From contig NZ_CP045118.1 in the NCBI RefSeq assembly GCF_009189165.1, positions 1,674,001 to 1,738,000 of the forward strand: a stretch of DNA of 64,000 nt, read 5' to 3'. Both the position numbers and the translations under genes were made by a program. The notes under the pieces were generated by a model that worked only from the letters and a program-made list of their open reading frames with translations, was not told where the DNA came from and made no database searches. Source of the DNA: Pseudomonas sp. SCB32. GTDB lineage: Bacteria > Pseudomonadota > Gammaproteobacteria > Pseudomonadales > Pseudomonadaceae. This document shows positions 1 to 9,973 of the stretch, piece by piece; position 1 is the stretch's first letter, and each line of letters begins with the position of its first letter.

Positions 1-83
1 CCTACGAAGGGTTCGGCCATTGCCAGTTGCGTGGTGCCTGCAGATACCGCCAGGGCGATGGCGCTCCACTTCATCACTTTCAT
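1..83 (-). CDS. oprD: OprD-family outer-membrane porin (5' end only)
   Basis: Only the first 27 codons lie in the window. They read MKVMKWSAIALAVSAGTTQL and then AMAEPFV, a typical signal peptide (positive N-terminus, hydrophobic core, AMA cleavage site) and nearly the same as my recollection of the P. aeruginosa OprD leader. OprD porins are substrate-specific 18-strand barrels for basic amino acids and carbapenems in the outer membrane. The ATG at 81-83 (reverse strand) is preceded by an AAGGAG-type ribosome binding site. Its position next to HIT, slyX and cold-shock genes also matches the oprD locus. The substrate cannot be judged from the leader alone. Confidence 0.8.
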   Translation of the reverse strand, partial: MKVMKWSAIALAVSAGTTQLAMAEPFV

Positions 84-801
84 TGTGATTGCTCCTTTGG
101 TTTTGAAATTATCTGCCATCACAGTGCCGCGGTGACGGCTCATTCTTTTTGTCGGCGCTAACTTATAGCACGCGTGTTCTCTTGGCGATAGTTGCTTAAA
201 TAATCACGCGAAAACTTTACTGGGCTGTCGCAAACCTGCATGAAGCGTGTCGCATTCAGGCAGACCTGATGTTGCAAAAGAGATTTTCCCCCGGTTTGCA
301 GCATGTCGTGCGTTGCGTCAGCCAATGTGGTTCGTTCTCCATTGACCACTTTCGGGTCCTTTCGTCGCGCTGCCTGCGGCTGGCGCGGCATCAATGTCCT
401 TGCCCTTCGTCCCGCGTCTAGCAACAAGCGTGCACAATTGCTCCGTTGTTGTCTCGCGTCGTCGGGCCCGCGGCGCGATGACACATTTCACGGCTTCCTT
501 GGCGGTTTTGCAATAAAGAGCATGCGTCGATGTCGTTTTCAGAATTGTGTCGTGTTAGCTGATTTGGCTATTTTTCGATGCTTTTCGGGTTTCTTTGCGG
601 TGGATTCGCTTCCGGCGGCCTGTTGTCGGAATCTGTAGCGAGCACAATCTGTGCGTCTTTGTGGTGCGCCGCGTGGTGTCATGCCCGGGGGAGTGCATGG
701 TTCGGCGTATTCGCTGGCGGGGCGCTCTAGTATCCTTCGCGCCCTTGGGCCCCTGGCGGGGCTAGTCTTATCAATGCGTTCGTCGAACAGGAGATGTGGT
801 T
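84..801. other. Long intergenic region between the divergent porin and HIT genes
   Basis: About 718 bp with no ORF I believe. Several short open frames run through it on both strands, but their translations are Arg/Ser/Cys-rich, without family resemblance or ribosome binding sites. It presumably holds the promoters and regulatory sites of the leftward porin gene and the rightward HIT gene. A long regulatory upstream region would be normal for oprD. No clear terminator or strong hairpin was seen. Confidence 0.5.
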
Positions 802-1227
802 ATGTTCGCCCTGGATTCCCGCCTGAAGCAGGACACTGTCCCGGTGGGGGATTTTCCATTGAGCAGTCTGCTGCTGATGAATGACTCGCAGTACCCGTGG
901 TTCATCCTGGTGCCCCGGCGTGAGGATGTCAGTGAGCTGTTCCAGCTGGATCCCGAGGATCAGCAGCAGCTCTGGAAGGAGGCTACGCAGTTAGCCGAAA
1001 CCCTCAAGGACACCTTCTGTGCCGACAAGATGAATGTTGCCAATCTCGGTAACGTCGTCAGCCAGCTGCATGTGCATGTGATCGTCCGCCGCCGTAGTGA
1101 CGTGGCCTGGCCGGGCCCGGTCTGGGGTCGCCATCCGGCAGTGCCGTACAGTGCCGAGGAACTTGCCAGCTTGCGCGAGAAACTGCGCATGGTGCTGGGT
1201 GACGATTTCCGTTTCGCACAGGAGTGA
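802..1227 (+). CDS. HIT-family (histidine triad) hydrolase
   Basis: 141-aa small HIT-domain protein, of the superfamily of nucleotide phosphoramidases, hydrolases and transferases. The signature QLHVHVIVR sits near residues 88-96. The first of the three usual His positions is Gln, while the central nucleophilic His (about residue 90) and the third His remain, a pattern I associate with this proteobacterial subgroup. The ATG at 802 is chosen over the GTG two codons earlier because AGGAG (789-793) is then 8 nt away. slyX follows after 3 nt, suggesting one transcript. The exact substrate is unknown. Confidence 0.85.
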   Translation: MFALDSRLKQDTVPVGDFPLSSLLLMNDSQYPWFILVPRREDVSELFQLDPEDQQQLWKEATQLAETLKDTFCADKMNVANLGNVVSQLHVHVIVRRRSDVAWPGPVWGRHPAVPYSAEELASLREKLRMVLGDDFRFAQE

Positions 1228-1230
1228 GTG

Positions 1231-1437
1231 ATGGAGCTGGAAGATCGGGTTGCCGACCTGGAGAGCCGATTGGCATTTCAGGATGATGCATTGCAGACCC
1301 TGAGTGATGTGGTCTACGACCAGGAGCGGGTGATCGAGCGTCTGCGGCTGCAGATGCAGGCGCTGATCAAGCGTCTTGAGGACCTGCAGGGGCAGGTGGG
1401 CGTCGCGGATGATGAGGCGCCGCCGCCGCATTACTGA
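1231..1437 (+). CDS. slyX: SlyX family protein
   Basis: 68-aa acidic protein, almost entirely a heptad-patterned coiled coil ([18 protein letters not shown] at the start) with the short C-terminal PPPHY tail typical of SlyX. Function in the family is poorly defined. It is probably in one transcript with the HIT gene, whose stop lies 3 nt upstream, and it is closed by a strong terminator at 1461-1487. The ATG at 1231 has AGGAG six bases upstream. A GTG immediately before it is the alternative start. Confidence 0.85.
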   Translation: MELEDRVADLESRLAFQDDALQTLSDVVYDQERVIERLRLQMQALIKRLEDLQGQVGVADDEAPPPHY

Positions 1438-1460
1438 ATGCGTGGACTCGAGCCAATAAA

Positions 1461-1487
1461 AAAGCCCGCCAATCGGCGGGCTTTTTT
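1461..1487 (+). terminator. Rho-independent terminator after slyX
   Basis: Ten-base stem AAAGCCCGCC / GGCGGGCTTT with an AATC loop, followed by a T run. It lies 23 nt after slyX and just before the convergent cold-shock membrane gene, so it probably serves both directions. Confidence 0.9.
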
Positions 1488-1497
1488 ATTGGGGTGT

Positions 1498-2097
1498 TCA
1501 GCGGCGGTTGGGCAGGGCCGCGATCACGTCCTCGGCCTGCAGTCCCTTGTCGCGCTGGACGACGGAGAACTCCACTCGCTGGCCTTCGATCAGGATGCGG
1601 TGGCCTTCGCCGCGGATGGCGCGGAAGTGCACGAAGATGTCTTCCCCGGAATCGCGGGAGATGAAGCCGAAGCCCTTGGAGGTGTTGAACCACTTCACGG
1701 TGCCGGTTTCGCGGCTTTCGTCGGTCATTGGTGTCGTGGTTGTGGGGCGGGCTTGGGTCTTGTTCAGGCTCGCCGCCCATTGCAGGGTGACGGCTGCGGC
1801 GAGGCTCAGCAGTGGCAGCAGAACGGCCGGTTGTTCGCCGATGAAAGGCAGGGGTGCGAGCAGGATCAGCACTTGCAGTACGACGGCCAGGACTACCAGG
1901 GCGGTCGACAGGCTCTGCAGCGCGGCAGGTTGCTTGAGGCCGCTGCTGGGAGCGAGCAGCAGGCTGGTCAGGCCGAGCAGGGCAAGGTAGATGGCATCGT
2001 TTTGCTGCAGGTAGGGCAGGGCATCGTTGCGCAAACTGGGGACGAACGACAGCAAGAGTGCTGCGACGCCCGTCAGGAGATGGACGACTTTCAACAT
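1498..2097 (-). CDS. Membrane-anchored cold-shock-domain protein
   Basis: 199 aa with an unusual architecture. The N-terminal ~115 residues form about four hydrophobic segments ([59 protein letters not shown]). They are followed by a linker and a complete C-terminal cold-shock domain (from about residue 130) with both RNA-binding motifs, KGFGFI and IFVHFRAI. The start at 2097 (MLKVVHLL) is preferred over upstream in-frame starts because AAGGTGA lies upstream and the sequence before it lacks protein character. By family it should bind single-stranded nucleic acid, tethered to the inner membrane. It resembles a P. aeruginosa gene at the same place (recalled as PA0961). Confidence 0.8.
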   Translation of the reverse strand: MLKVVHLLTGVAALLLSFVPSLRNDALPYLQQNDAIYLALLGLTSLLLAPSSGLKQPAALQSLSTALVVLAVVLQVLILLAPLPFIGEQPAVLLPLLSLAAAVTLQWAASLNKTQARPTTTTPMTDESRETGTVKWFNTSKGFGFISRDSGEDIFVHFRAIRGEGHRILIEGQRVEFSVVQRDKGLQAEDVIAALPNRR

Positions 2098-2273
2098 GGC
2101 TACGGATTCACCTTGAGCGGGTAACGAAGAAGTAGCCGGCCCTCGATGCGACGCCAAATATGGAAATGAAAGCGTGCTGGGCGGCCTATGCGAGAAACGC
2201 ACGGCGGTTATTTAACAGCAAACCACTTGCCTTCACAAATCAACCGCTTAGGCCATTCGTGGGGGGAAGAAAT

Positions 2274-2291
2274 GCCCGCCTCGTGGCGGGC
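2274..2291 (-). terminator. Terminator-like hairpin downstream of dps
   Basis: Stem GCCCGCC-TCGT-GGCGGGC, 22 nt beyond the dps stop on the reverse strand, followed in that direction by ATTTCTTCCCC. The U tract is short, so strength is uncertain. Confidence 0.6.
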
Positions 2292-2313
2292 TTCCTCTTA
2301 TTAATGAAGAGCT

Positions 2314-2784
2314 TCAGTCTTCGAGCAGGCTGCGGAGCATCCAGGCGGTCTTTTCATGAACCTGCATGCGCTGGGTGAGCAGGTCTGCGGTGGGTTCGTC
2401 GTTGACCTTGCCCAGCAAGGGGAAAAGATTTCGGGCGGTACGCACTACGGCCTCCTGCCCTTGCAGTAGCGCGCGGATCATGTCCCTGGCTTCCGGTACG
2501 CCTTCCTCTTCCTTGATCGAGGAGAGGCGCGCGTAGGTGGCATAGGTCCCCGGTGCGGGGAAGCCCAGCGCGCGAATGCGCTCGGCGATGCTGTCCACGG
2601 CCAGTGCCAGTTCGGTGTATTGCCCCTCGAACATCAGGTGCAGGGTGTTGAACATCGGCCCGGTAACGTTCCAGTGGAAGTTGTGGGTCTTCAAATAAAG
2701 GGTGTAAGTGTCGGCCAGCAGTCGGGACAGGCCTTCGGCGATGGCGGCGCGATCCTGTTCGGCGATTCCGATGTTGATTTCCAT
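2314..2784 (-). CDS. dps: Dps family ferritin-like DNA-protection protein
   Basis: 156-aa Dps mini-ferritin: twelve subunits form a shell that oxidises Fe(II) with peroxide and can bind DNA under stress. Family features seen are [11 protein letters not shown] near residue 30 and [13 protein letters not shown], which supply the His, Asp and Glu ligands of the inter-subunit ferroxidase site. The start [10 protein letters not shown] (2784) is chosen because GAGGAG lies about 7 nt upstream. The in-frame extension of eight residues would place the start before that site. Monocistronic, with its own terminator. Confidence 0.93.
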   Translation of the reverse strand: MEINIGIAEQDRAAIAEGLSRLLADTYTLYLKTHNFHWNVTGPMFNTLHLMFEGQYTELALAVDSIAERIRALGFPAPGTYATYARLSSIKEEEGVPEARDMIRALLQGQEAVVRTARNLFPLLGKVNDEPTADLLTQRMQVHEKTAWMLRSLLED

Positions 2785-2943
2785 GGTGATCTCCTCATCG
2801 TTTGGCATGGGCGATTCAAGGGTGTGGAATCGAGGCTAACACCAGGGTGTATGCGAAGCTCTTGGTCTGTATCAACGCAATCGATTGGGTTTTTCTATTA
2901 AAGGGTTGTGCGCTCGCCGGACTTTCCGGTCGCCGGTACCCGG

Positions 2944-2973
2944 CTGCAACCTGTGGATTTTTCAGGCTATAAT
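2944..2973 (+). promoter_or_regulatory. Probable sigma-70 promoter for fmdB-aspS
   Basis: A perfect -10 TATAAT at 2968-2973 with a weak -35 candidate CTGCAA at 2944-2949 (18-bp spacer), 56 bp before the FmdB start codon. The -10 is convincing, the -35 less so. Confidence 0.6.
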
Positions 2974-3029
2974 CCGCGTCTTTGCCCCGGGATGCGGGCC
3001 CGTGGCAGCGTATTTAGCCAAGGTGTCCC

Positions 3030-3299
3030 ATGCCGATTTACGAGTACCAGTGCCAGTCCTGCGCGCGTCAGCTGGAATCCCTCCAGAAGCTCAGCGATGC
3101 GCCGTTGGTCGATTGTCCGGCCTGCAAGGCTCCCGAATTGAAGAAGATGTTGTCGGCTCCGGGCTTCCGCCTGGGCGGCAGCGGTTGGTACGAGACCGAC
3201 TTCAAGACCGGAGCGAAGAAGAACCTGGCCTCCGGCGATGCCACAGCGGCCTGTCCGGCCACCGGTTGCGGTGGTGGCGGCTGCTCCGCCAGCGAATGA
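3030..3299 (+). CDS. FmdB-type zinc-ribbon protein
   Basis: 89-aa protein starting MPIYEYQC, the hallmark of FmdB/CxxC zinc-ribbon regulators. Two CxxC knuckles (CQSC near residue 9 and CPAC near residue 32) make the ribbon. The C-terminus is a Cys/Gly-rich tail ([11 protein letters not shown]). It sits 43 bp before aspS, with which it probably shares a promoter. Role unknown. Members are annotated as putative regulators, but few have been studied. Confidence 0.85.
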   Translation: MPIYEYQCQSCARQLESLQKLSDAPLVDCPACKAPELKKMLSAPGFRLGGSGWYETDFKTGAKKNLASGDATAACPATGCGGGGCSASE

Positions 3300-3342
3300 G
3301 CGGTTCCCTAGAATTCAAGACTTTCGAGAAGCGAAACACACC

Positions 3343-5121
3343 ATGATGCGCAGCCACTATTGCGGCCAATTGAACGAGAGCCTGGACGGCCAGGTAGTCA
3401 CTCTTTGCGGTTGGGTACACCGTCGCCGCGACCACGGCGGGGTGATCTTCCTCGACGTGCGTGATCGTGAGGGTCTGGCCCAGGTGGTGTTCGACCCGGA
3501 TCGCGTCGAGACCTTCGCCAAGGCCGACCGCGTGCGCAGCGAGTACGTGGTGAAGATCACCGGCAAGGTGCGCCTGCGCCCCGAAGGCGCGCGCAACGCC
3601 AACATGGCTTCCGGTGCCATCGAAGTGCTGGGCCATGAACTGGAAGTGCTGAACCAGGCTGAGACCCCGCCGTTCCCGCTGGACGAATACTCCGACGTGG
3701 GCGAGGAAACCCGCCTGCGCTACCGCTTCATCGACCTGCGTCGCCCGGAGATGGCCGCCAAGCTGAAGCTGCGCGCGCGCATCACCAGCAGCATCCGCCG
3801 CTACCTGGACGACAACGGCTTCCTCGACGTGGAAACCCCGATCCTCGGTCGCCCGACTCCGGAAGGCGCGCGTGACTACCTGGTGCCGAGCCGCACCTAC
3901 CCGGGCCATTTCTTCGCCCTGCCGCAGTCGCCCCAGCTGTTCAAGCAGCTGCTGATGGTGGCCGGCTTCGACCGCTACTACCAGATCGCCAAATGCTTCC
4001 GCGACGAAGACCTGCGTGCCGACCGCCAGCCGGAATTCACCCAGATCGACATCGAGACCAGCTTCCTCGAAGAAAGCGACATCATCGAGATCACCGAGAA
4101 GATGGTTCGCCAGTTGTTCAAGGAAGTGCTGAACGTCGAGTTCGACGAATTCCCGCACATGCCGTTCGAAGAAGCCATGCGCCGCTACGGTTCGGACAAG
4201 CCTGACCTGCGTATCCCGCTGGAACTGGTCGACGTGGCCGATCAGCTCAAAGACGTCGAGTTCAAGGTCTTCTCCGGCCCGGCCAACGATCCGAAGGGCC
4301 GCGTTGCCGCCCTGCGCGTTCCGGGTGGTGCGAGCATGCCGCGCAAGCAGATCGACGACTACACCAAGTTCGTCGGCATCTACGGCGCCAAGGGCCTGGC
4401 CTACATCAAGGTCAACGAACGCGCCAAGGGCGTGGAAGGCCTGCAGTCTCCGATCGTGAAGAACATCGCCGAACCGAACCTGAACGTGATCCTGGATCGC
4501 GTCGGTGCGGTCGATGGTGACATCGTGTTCTTCGGCGCCGACAAGGCCAAGGTCGTGTGCGACGCTCTGGGCGCGCTGCGTATCAAGGTCGGCCATGACC
4601 TCAACCTGCTCACCAAGGAGTGGGCGCCGATGTGGGTCGTGGACTTCCCGATGTTCGAAGAGAACGACGACGGCAGCCTGACTTCGCTGCACCACCCGTT
4701 CACCGCTCCCAAGTGCACCCCGGAAGAACTCGAGGCCAACCCGGCCGACAAGCTGTCCCGTGCCTACGACATGGTGCTCAACGGCACCGAGCTGGGCGGC
4801 GGCTCCATCCGTATCCACGACAAGGCCATGCAGCAGGCGGTATTCCGCGTGCTGGGCATCAATGACGAAGAGCAGGAAGAGAAGTTCGGCTTCCTGCTCG
4901 ACGCCCTGAAGTACGGCGCGCCGCCGCACGGTGGCCTGGCCTTCGGCCTGGACCGTCTGGTGATGCTGATGACCGGCGCGGCCTCGATCCGCGAAGTCAT
5001 CGCCTTCCCGAAAACCCAGAGCGCCGGCGACGTCATGACCCAGGCTCCGGGCACCGTGGATGCCAAGGCCTTGCGCGAGCTGAACATCCGTCTGCGCGAG
5101 CAGCAGAAGGCCGCCGAGTAA
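3343..5121 (+). CDS. aspS: Aspartyl-tRNA synthetase, non-discriminating type
   Basis: 592-aa class II synthetase that charges tRNA-Asp (and, in Pseudomonas, also tRNA-Asn) with aspartate in the cytoplasm. It has an N-terminal OB-fold anticodon domain ([21 protein letters not shown]), motif 2 [16 protein letters not shown], a bacterial insertion (GAD) domain, and C-terminal motif 3 [12 protein letters not shown]. The start [10 protein letters not shown] (3343) matches the conserved N-terminus. The open frame upstream overlaps fmdB and is not used. A tRNA-Asp gene lies near the end of this window (63676), but that is coincidental. Confidence 0.97.
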   Translation: MMRSHYCGQLNESLDGQVVTLCGWVHRRRDHGGVIFLDVRDREGLAQVVFDPDRVETFAKADRVRSEYVVKITGKVRLRPEGARNANMASGAIEVLGHELEVLNQAETPPFPLDEYSDVGEETRLRYRFIDLRRPEMAAKLKLRARITSSIRRYLDDNGFLDVETPILGRPTPEGARDYLVPSRTYPGHFFALPQSPQLFKQLLMVAGFDRYYQIAKCFRDEDLRADRQPEFTQIDIETSFLEESDIIEITEKMVRQLFKEVLNVEFDEFPHMPFEEAMRRYGSDKPDLRIPLELVDVADQLKDVEFKVFSGPANDPKGRVAALRVPGGASMPRKQIDDYTKFVGIYGAKGLAYIKVNERAKGVEGLQSPIVKNIAEPNLNVILDRVGAVDGDIVFFGADKAKVVCDALGALRIKVGHDLNLLTKEWAPMWVVDFPMFEENDDGSLTSLHHPFTAPKCTPEELEANPADKLSRAYDMVLNGTELGGGSIRIHDKAMQQAVFRVLGINDEEQEEKFGFLLDALKYGAPPHGGLAFGLDRLVMLMTGAASIREVIAFPKTQSAGDVMTQAPGTVDAKALRELNIRLREQQKAAE

Positions 5122-5137
5122 GTCGATTCGGATTGCA

Positions 5138-5162
5138 GCGGCGCCCGCACAACGGGCGCCGC
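5138..5162 (+). promoter_or_regulatory. Strong GC hairpin between aspS and yebC
   Basis: A perfect 10-bp stem GCGGCGCCCG / CGGGCGCCGC with loop CACAA, 16 nt after aspS and 32 nt before yebC. No U tract follows, so it is not a standard intrinsic terminator. It could protect a processed 3' end or attenuate read-through. Confidence 0.55.
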
Positions 5163-5194
5163 CAGCGAAGCAAACAAGCGATACGGAGTGAGTT

Positions 5195-5941
5195 ATGGCT
5201 GGTCATTCCAAATGGGCCAACATCAAGCACCGCAAGGAACGTCAGGACGCCAAGAAGGGCAAGATCTTCACCAAGCTCATTCGTGAGCTGACCGTCGCTG
5301 CCAAGCAGGGCGGGGGGATCCCGGCGGACAACCCGCGTCTGCGCCTGGCCGTGGACAAGGCACTGACCGCCAACATGACCCGCGACACCATCGATCGCGC
5401 CATCCAGCGCGGGGCGGGCTCCAGCGAAGCGGACAACATGGCTGAGCTGACCTACGAAGGTTACGCGCCCAGTGGCGTGGCGATCATCGTCGAAGCCATG
5501 ACCGACAACCGCAACCGCACCGCAGCCGAAGTGCGTCATGCCTTCAGCAAGTGCGGCGGCAACCTGGGCACTGACGGTTCCGTTGCCTACATGTTCGAGC
5601 GCAAGGGCCAGATCAGCTACACGCCGGGCGTGAACGAGGAAGCGTTGATGGATGCCGCGCTGGAAGCCGGCGCCGACGACGTGGTGGTCAACGATGACGG
5701 TTCTATCGACGTGTTCACCACCTTCGCCGACTTCATCTCGGTCAACGAAGCGCTGACCAAATCCGGTTTCAAGGGCGACGAAGCGGAGATCACCATGATC
5801 CCGTCGACCGTGGCGACCCTGGACCTGGACACCGCGCAGAAGGTCCTCAAGCTGATCGACATGCTCGAAGACCTGGACGACGTGCAGAACGTCTACTCCA
5901 ATGCGGACATCCCGGACGAGGTGATGGCCCAGCTGGGCTGA
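5195..5941 (+). CDS. yebC: YebC/PmpR family transcriptional regulator
   Basis: 248 aa, starting [20 protein letters not shown], the family signature. YebC-type proteins are three-domain cytoplasmic proteins. The P. aeruginosa member PmpR is reported to repress pqsR and quorum sensing, and other family members act on translation at proline-rich stretches. A GGAG ribosome site precedes the ATG. Its place directly upstream of ruvCAB is conserved in many proteobacteria, but a terminator (5967-6013) separates it from ruvC. The pqsR gene it controls in P. aeruginosa is not seen in this window. Confidence 0.95.
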   Translation: MAGHSKWANIKHRKERQDAKKGKIFTKLIRELTVAAKQGGGIPADNPRLRLAVDKALTANMTRDTIDRAIQRGAGSSEADNMAELTYEGYAPSGVAIIVEAMTDNRNRTAAEVRHAFSKCGGNLGTDGSVAYMFERKGQISYTPGVNEEALMDAALEAGADDVVVNDDGSIDVFTTFADFISVNEALTKSGFKGDEAEITMIPSTVATLDLDTAQKVLKLIDMLEDLDDVQNVYSNADIPDEVMAQLG

Positions 5942-5966
5942 TCCCACCACCGGCGATGTGCTGAAG

Positions 5967-6013
5967 CCGGAAGCGGGAGTGGTCGTAAGCGGCGCCTCCC
6001 GCTTCCGGTTTTT
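5967..6013 (+). terminator. Terminator after yebC
   Basis: Left arm CCGGAAGCGGGAG (5967-5979) pairs perfectly with CTCCCGCTTCCGG (5996-6008), followed by TTTTTG. Confidence 0.88.
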
Positions 6014-6057
6014 GTTATTTGAAGTGCGTGTCGCAGACAAGGTTTGATCGGACGGAC

Positions 6058-6582
6058 ATGACCCTGATTCTCGGTATTGACCCAGGCTCACGGATTACCG
6101 GCTTCGGCGTGGTGCGCGACACCGGCCGTGGCTGCGAATACGTCGCCTCGGGCTGCATCCGTACCGGCAACGGCGAGCTGTTCGAGCGACTGCAGATCGT
6201 CTTTCGTGGTGTGCGCGAAGTCATACAGACCTACAAGCCGACCATGATGGGCATCGAGCAGGTATTCATGGCGCGCAACGCCGACTCGGCGCTGAAGCTG
6301 GGGCAGGCGCGCGGCGCGGCCATAGTGGCGGCAGCGGAAGAGGGGCTGCAGATCGCCGAGTACACCGCCAGCCAGGTCAAGCAGGCCATCGCCGGCACCG
6401 GCGGCGCGGACAAGCAGCAGGTGCAGATGATGGTCATGCATCTGCTCAAGCTGGTGCAGAAGCCGCAGATCGATGCCTCCGATGCCCTGGCCATTGCCCT
6501 GTGCCACGCGCATACCCGGCAGAGTCTGGTGCCGCATGGCCTGGTAGGCGCCCGCCGGCGTGGCGGTCGCCTGCGCCTGTGA
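6058..6582 (+). CDS. ruvC: Holliday junction endonuclease RuvC
   Basis: 174-aa RuvC resolvase, which makes paired nicks across Holliday junctions during recombination together with RuvAB. The four catalytic acidic residues are visible: Asp8 (LGIDPGS), Glu67 (MGIEQVF), Asp139 and Asp142 (IDASDAL). The start MTLILGID at 6058 gives the normal family length. An in-frame upstream ATG would add 13 unrelated residues. ruvA follows 31 nt later and ruvB 10 nt after that, a standard ruvCAB operon. Confidence 0.97.
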   Translation: MTLILGIDPGSRITGFGVVRDTGRGCEYVASGCIRTGNGELFERLQIVFRGVREVIQTYKPTMMGIEQVFMARNADSALKLGQARGAAIVAAAEEGLQIAEYTASQVKQAIAGTGGADKQQVQMMVMHLLKLVQKPQIDASDALAIALCHAHTRQSLVPHGLVGARRRGGRLRL

Positions 6583-6613
6583 TCCCGAATCTAGCAATTA
6601 AGGACACCTACCT

Positions 6614-7219
6614 GTGATTGGACGCCTGCGTGGCAATCTGGCGGAAAAACAACCGCCGCACCTGATCGTCGATGTGAATGGCGTGGGTTACGAGCTCGAA
6701 GTGCCAATGACCACGCTCTACCGACTGCCCAGCGTTGGTGAGCCGGTGACTTTGCATACGCACCTGGTGGTGCGTGAGGACGCTCAACTGCTCTATGGCT
6801 TCGCCGAGAAGCGTGAGCGTGAGCTGTTCCGCGAGCTGATCCGCCTGAACGGCGTGGGGCCGAAACTTGCCCTTGCACTGATGTCGGGTCTGGAAGTCGA
6901 CGAACTGGTACGCTGTGTCCAGGCGCAGGATACATCCACCCTGGTGAAGATTCCGGGGGTGGGCAAGAAGACCGCCGAGCGCCTGTTGGTTGAGCTCAAG
7001 GATCGTTTCAAGGCCTGGGAGAACATTCCGTCGATTGCGCCGCTGGTGGTGGAACCCAAGCTGGTTGGCGCAGTCTCAAGCGCCGAATCCGATGCCGTCA
7101 GCGCGCTGATTGCGCTGGGCTTCAAACCCCAGGAGGCGAGCCGTGCCGTGGCCGCCGTACAGGAAGAAGGCTTGTCCAGCGAAGAACTCATCCGCCGCGC
7201 CCTCAAGGGCATGGTCTAG
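6614..7219 (+). CDS. ruvA: Holliday junction DNA helicase subunit RuvA
   Basis: 201 aa with a GTG start ([20 protein letters not shown]), the usual RuvA length. The OB-fold N-domain is followed by helix-hairpin-helix motifs ([13 protein letters not shown] near 75, [13 protein letters not shown] near 113) that bind the four-way junction, then a C-terminal RuvB-contacting domain (about 150-201). It acts as a tetramer that loads RuvB for branch migration. Middle gene of ruvCAB. Confidence 0.97.
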   Translation: MIGRLRGNLAEKQPPHLIVDVNGVGYELEVPMTTLYRLPSVGEPVTLHTHLVVREDAQLLYGFAEKRERELFRELIRLNGVGPKLALALMSGLEVDELVRCVQAQDTSTLVKIPGVGKKTAERLLVELKDRFKAWENIPSIAPLVVEPKLVGAVSSAESDAVSALIALGFKPQEASRAVAAVQEEGLSSEELIRRALKGMV

Positions 7220-7229
7220 GTAGCCATAG

Positions 7230-8288
7230 ATGATCGAAGCCGATCGCCTGATCTCCTCTGTAACCGGTCGTGACCGCGAAGAGCAGTACGACCGCGCCAT
7301 CCGCCCGCTCAAGCTGGCCGACTACGTTGGGCAGCCGGTGGTGCGCGAGCAGATGGAACTGTTCATCCAGGCGGCCCGTGGGCGTCAGGAAGCCCTCGAT
7401 CACACGCTGATCTTCGGCCCGCCCGGCCTGGGCAAGACCACCCTGGCGAACATCATTGCCCAGGAAATGGGTGTTTCGATCAAGAGCACCTCCGGCCCGG
7501 TGCTGGAGCGGCCCGGCGATCTGGCGGCGCTGCTGACCAATCTCGAACCCAACGACGTACTGTTCGTCGACGAGATCCATCGCCTGTCGCCCATCGTCGA
7601 AGAAGTGCTGTACCCGGCCATGGAAGACTTCCAACTGGACATCATGATCGGTGAGGGGCCGGCGGCGCGCTCCATCAAGCTGGACCTGCCACCCTTCACC
7701 CTGGTGGGGGCGACGACTCGCGCCGGCATGCTGACCAATCCGCTGCGTGACCGCTTCGGCATCGTCCAGCGTCTTGAGTTCTACGGTGTGGACGACCTGT
7801 CCAGTATCGTCGCCCGCTCGGCGGGCATCCTCGGTCTTGAGATCGAGCCGGCGGGCGCCTACGAGATCGCCCGTCGGGCGCGCGGTACGCCGCGGATCGC
7901 CAACCGCCTGTTGCGGCGGGTGCGGGATTTTGCCGAGGTGCGCGGCACCGGGCATATCAGCAGCGACATCGCCGACAAGGCGCTGAACCTTCTGGACGTT
8001 GACGAGCGCGGCTTCGATCATCAGGATCGCCGCCTGCTGTTGACCATGATCGACAAGTTCGACGGTGGCCCGGTGGGCATCGACAACCTGGCGGCAGCCA
8101 TCAGCGAAGAAAGACACACGATTGAAGACGTGCTGGAGCCCTATCTGATCCAGCAAGGCTATATCATGCGCACTCCCCGGGGGCGTGTAGTGACCCGGCA
8201 TGCGTACCTGCATTTCGGCCTGAACGTGCCGAAGCGGATGGGGGAGGGGGCGACGACGGATATGTTCGCCCCTGAAGATGGTAATTAA
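7230..8288 (+). CDS. ruvB: Holliday junction DNA helicase motor RuvB
   Basis: 352-aa AAA+ ATPase. Walker [10 protein letters not shown] lies at about residues 63-71 and Walker [11 protein letters not shown] around 107-116. Sensor and arginine-finger regions follow ([18 protein letters not shown]), then a C-terminal winged helix ending in the DNA-contacting TPRGRVVT segment. Hexameric motor for branch migration with RuvA. Begins 10 nt after ruvA. Confidence 0.97.
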   Translation: MIEADRLISSVTGRDREEQYDRAIRPLKLADYVGQPVVREQMELFIQAARGRQEALDHTLIFGPPGLGKTTLANIIAQEMGVSIKSTSGPVLERPGDLAALLTNLEPNDVLFVDEIHRLSPIVEEVLYPAMEDFQLDIMIGEGPAARSIKLDLPPFTLVGATTRAGMLTNPLRDRFGIVQRLEFYGVDDLSSIVARSAGILGLEIEPAGAYEIARRARGTPRIANRLLRRVRDFAEVRGTGHISSDIADKALNLLDVDERGFDHQDRRLLLTMIDKFDGGPVGIDNLAAAISEERHTIEDVLEPYLIQQGYIMRTPRGRVVTRHAYLHFGLNVPKRMGEGATTDMFAPEDGN

Positions 8289-8337
8289 TTGCATTTGTGG
8301 GCGATTGCTGATTGGCAAAGCCTTTACTTGGTTCTAG

Positions 8338-8787
<450 letters not shown>

Positions 8788-8788
8788 C

Positions 8789-9484
8789 GTGGAACCGAAC
8801 GTCGTCGACCATACTTCCATGTGGAGCTTGATCAGTAACGCCAGCCTCGTGGTACAGCTGGTCATGCTGACCCTGGTGGCCGCCTCGGTCACTTCGTGGA
8901 TCATGATTTTCCAGCGCAGCAACATGATGCGCTCGGCCAAGAAGGCTCTGGAAACCTTCGAAGAACGCTTCTGGTCGGGAATCGACCTGTCCAAGCTCTA
9001 TCGCCAGGCCGGCAGCAACCCGGACCCGGACTCGGGCGTCGAGCAGATCTTCCGTGCCGGCTTCAAGGAGTTCTCCCGTCTGCGCCAGCAGGCTGGCGTA
9101 GACCCGGATGCGGTGATGGAAGGTGTCGCCCGCGCCATGCGTGTCGCCATCTCCCGTGAGGAAGAGAAGCTGGAAACCAGCCTGCCGTTCCTTGCCACCG
9201 TCGGCTCCACCAGCCCGTACATCGGTCTGTTCGGCACCGTGTGGGGCATCATGAACTCCTTCCGCGGCCTGGCCGCCGTGCAGCAGGCCACCCTCGCCAC
9301 CGTGGCGCCGGGTATTGCCGAAGCACTGATCGCCACCGCCATCGGCCTGTTCGCCGCGATCCCCGCGGTCATCGCCTACAACCGCTTCGCCGCTCGCTCG
9401 GAAACCCTGATCGGCCGTTACTACACCTTCGCCGACGAGTTCCAGGCCATCCTGCACCGCAAAGTGCACACCAGCGACGATTGA
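8789..9484 (+). CDS. tolQ: Tol-Pal system proton channel subunit TolQ
   Basis: 231-aa inner-membrane protein of the TolQ/ExbB/MotA family with three membrane segments (about 18-38, 135-155, 170-192). It forms the pentameric proton channel that, with TolR, energises TolA to pull Pal at the division septum. The GTG at 8789 is chosen (MEPNVVDHTSMWSL) because AGGAG lies 5 nt before it and the upstream frame overlaps ybgC. Coupled to ybgC. Confidence 0.96.
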   Translation: MEPNVVDHTSMWSLISNASLVVQLVMLTLVAASVTSWIMIFQRSNMMRSAKKALETFEERFWSGIDLSKLYRQAGSNPDPDSGVEQIFRAGFKEFSRLRQQAGVDPDAVMEGVARAMRVAISREEEKLETSLPFLATVGSTSPYIGLFGTVWGIMNSFRGLAAVQQATLATVAPGIAEALIATAIGLFAAIPAVIAYNRFAARSETLIGRYYTFADEFQAILHRKVHTSDD

Positions 9485-9508
9485 CGACGACGTAAGAGGT
9501 AAGCCGAT

Positions 9509-9973
9509 ATGGCAAGGGTTCGTCACAAGCGCAAGCCGGTCGCCGAAATGAACGTGGTGCCCTACATCGACGTGATGTTGGTACTGCTGGTCATTTTCAT
9601 GGTGACCGCGCCGATGCTCAACCAGGGGGTCAAGGTCGACCTGCCCAAGGTTTCCAGCGAAGCGCTGCCGCAGGACAACGATTCGCGTGTCCTCACTATC
9701 TCCATCAAGGCCGACAAGACCTACTACTGGAACATGGGTTCCGAGGTCAATCCGGACCAGGGCAAGGGCAGCCAGACTGCCGTGTCCCTCAACCAACTGG
9801 TCAGTGCCGCCACCGGCATCCTCGCCGAGAATGGTCGCCAGGGTAAGAAGGTCCAGGTCTTCGTCCGGGGTGACAAGGCAGTCGACTACGGTTCGGTCAT
9901 GGCCGTCATGGGCGGCCTGCAGAAAGCCGGTGTCGGTAACGTCGGTCTGATTACCGAGGCGCCGGGGACTTGA
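9509..9973 (+). CDS. tolR: Tol-Pal system protein TolR
   Basis: 154 aa. Short basic cytoplasmic N-terminus, then one membrane helix (YIDVMLVLLVIFMVTA) carrying the proton-binding Asp21 conserved in TolR/ExbD/MotB, then a periplasmic peptidoglycan-binding domain. Partner of TolQ in the proton-driven motor. Its stop overlaps the tolA start (TGATG), implying translational coupling. Confidence 0.96.
   Translation: MARVRHKRKPVAEMNVVPYIDVMLVLLVIFMVTAPMLNQGVKVDLPKVSSEALPQDNDSRVLTISIKADKTYYWNMGSEVNPDQGKGSQTAVSLNQLVSAATGILAENGRQGKKVQVFVRGDKAVDYGSVMAVMGGLQKAGVGNVGLITEAPGT

Noticed and set aside
158..638. Overlapping ORFs in the long region before the HIT gene
   Set aside because: Arg/Ser/Cys-rich translations on both strands, no ribosome sites, no resemblance to families.
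3202..4929. 575-aa open frame antisense to aspS
   Set aside because: Mirror-frame artefact of high-GC coding DNA. Composition is His/Val/Gly-rich without family resemblance, while the forward strand encodes an intact AspRS.
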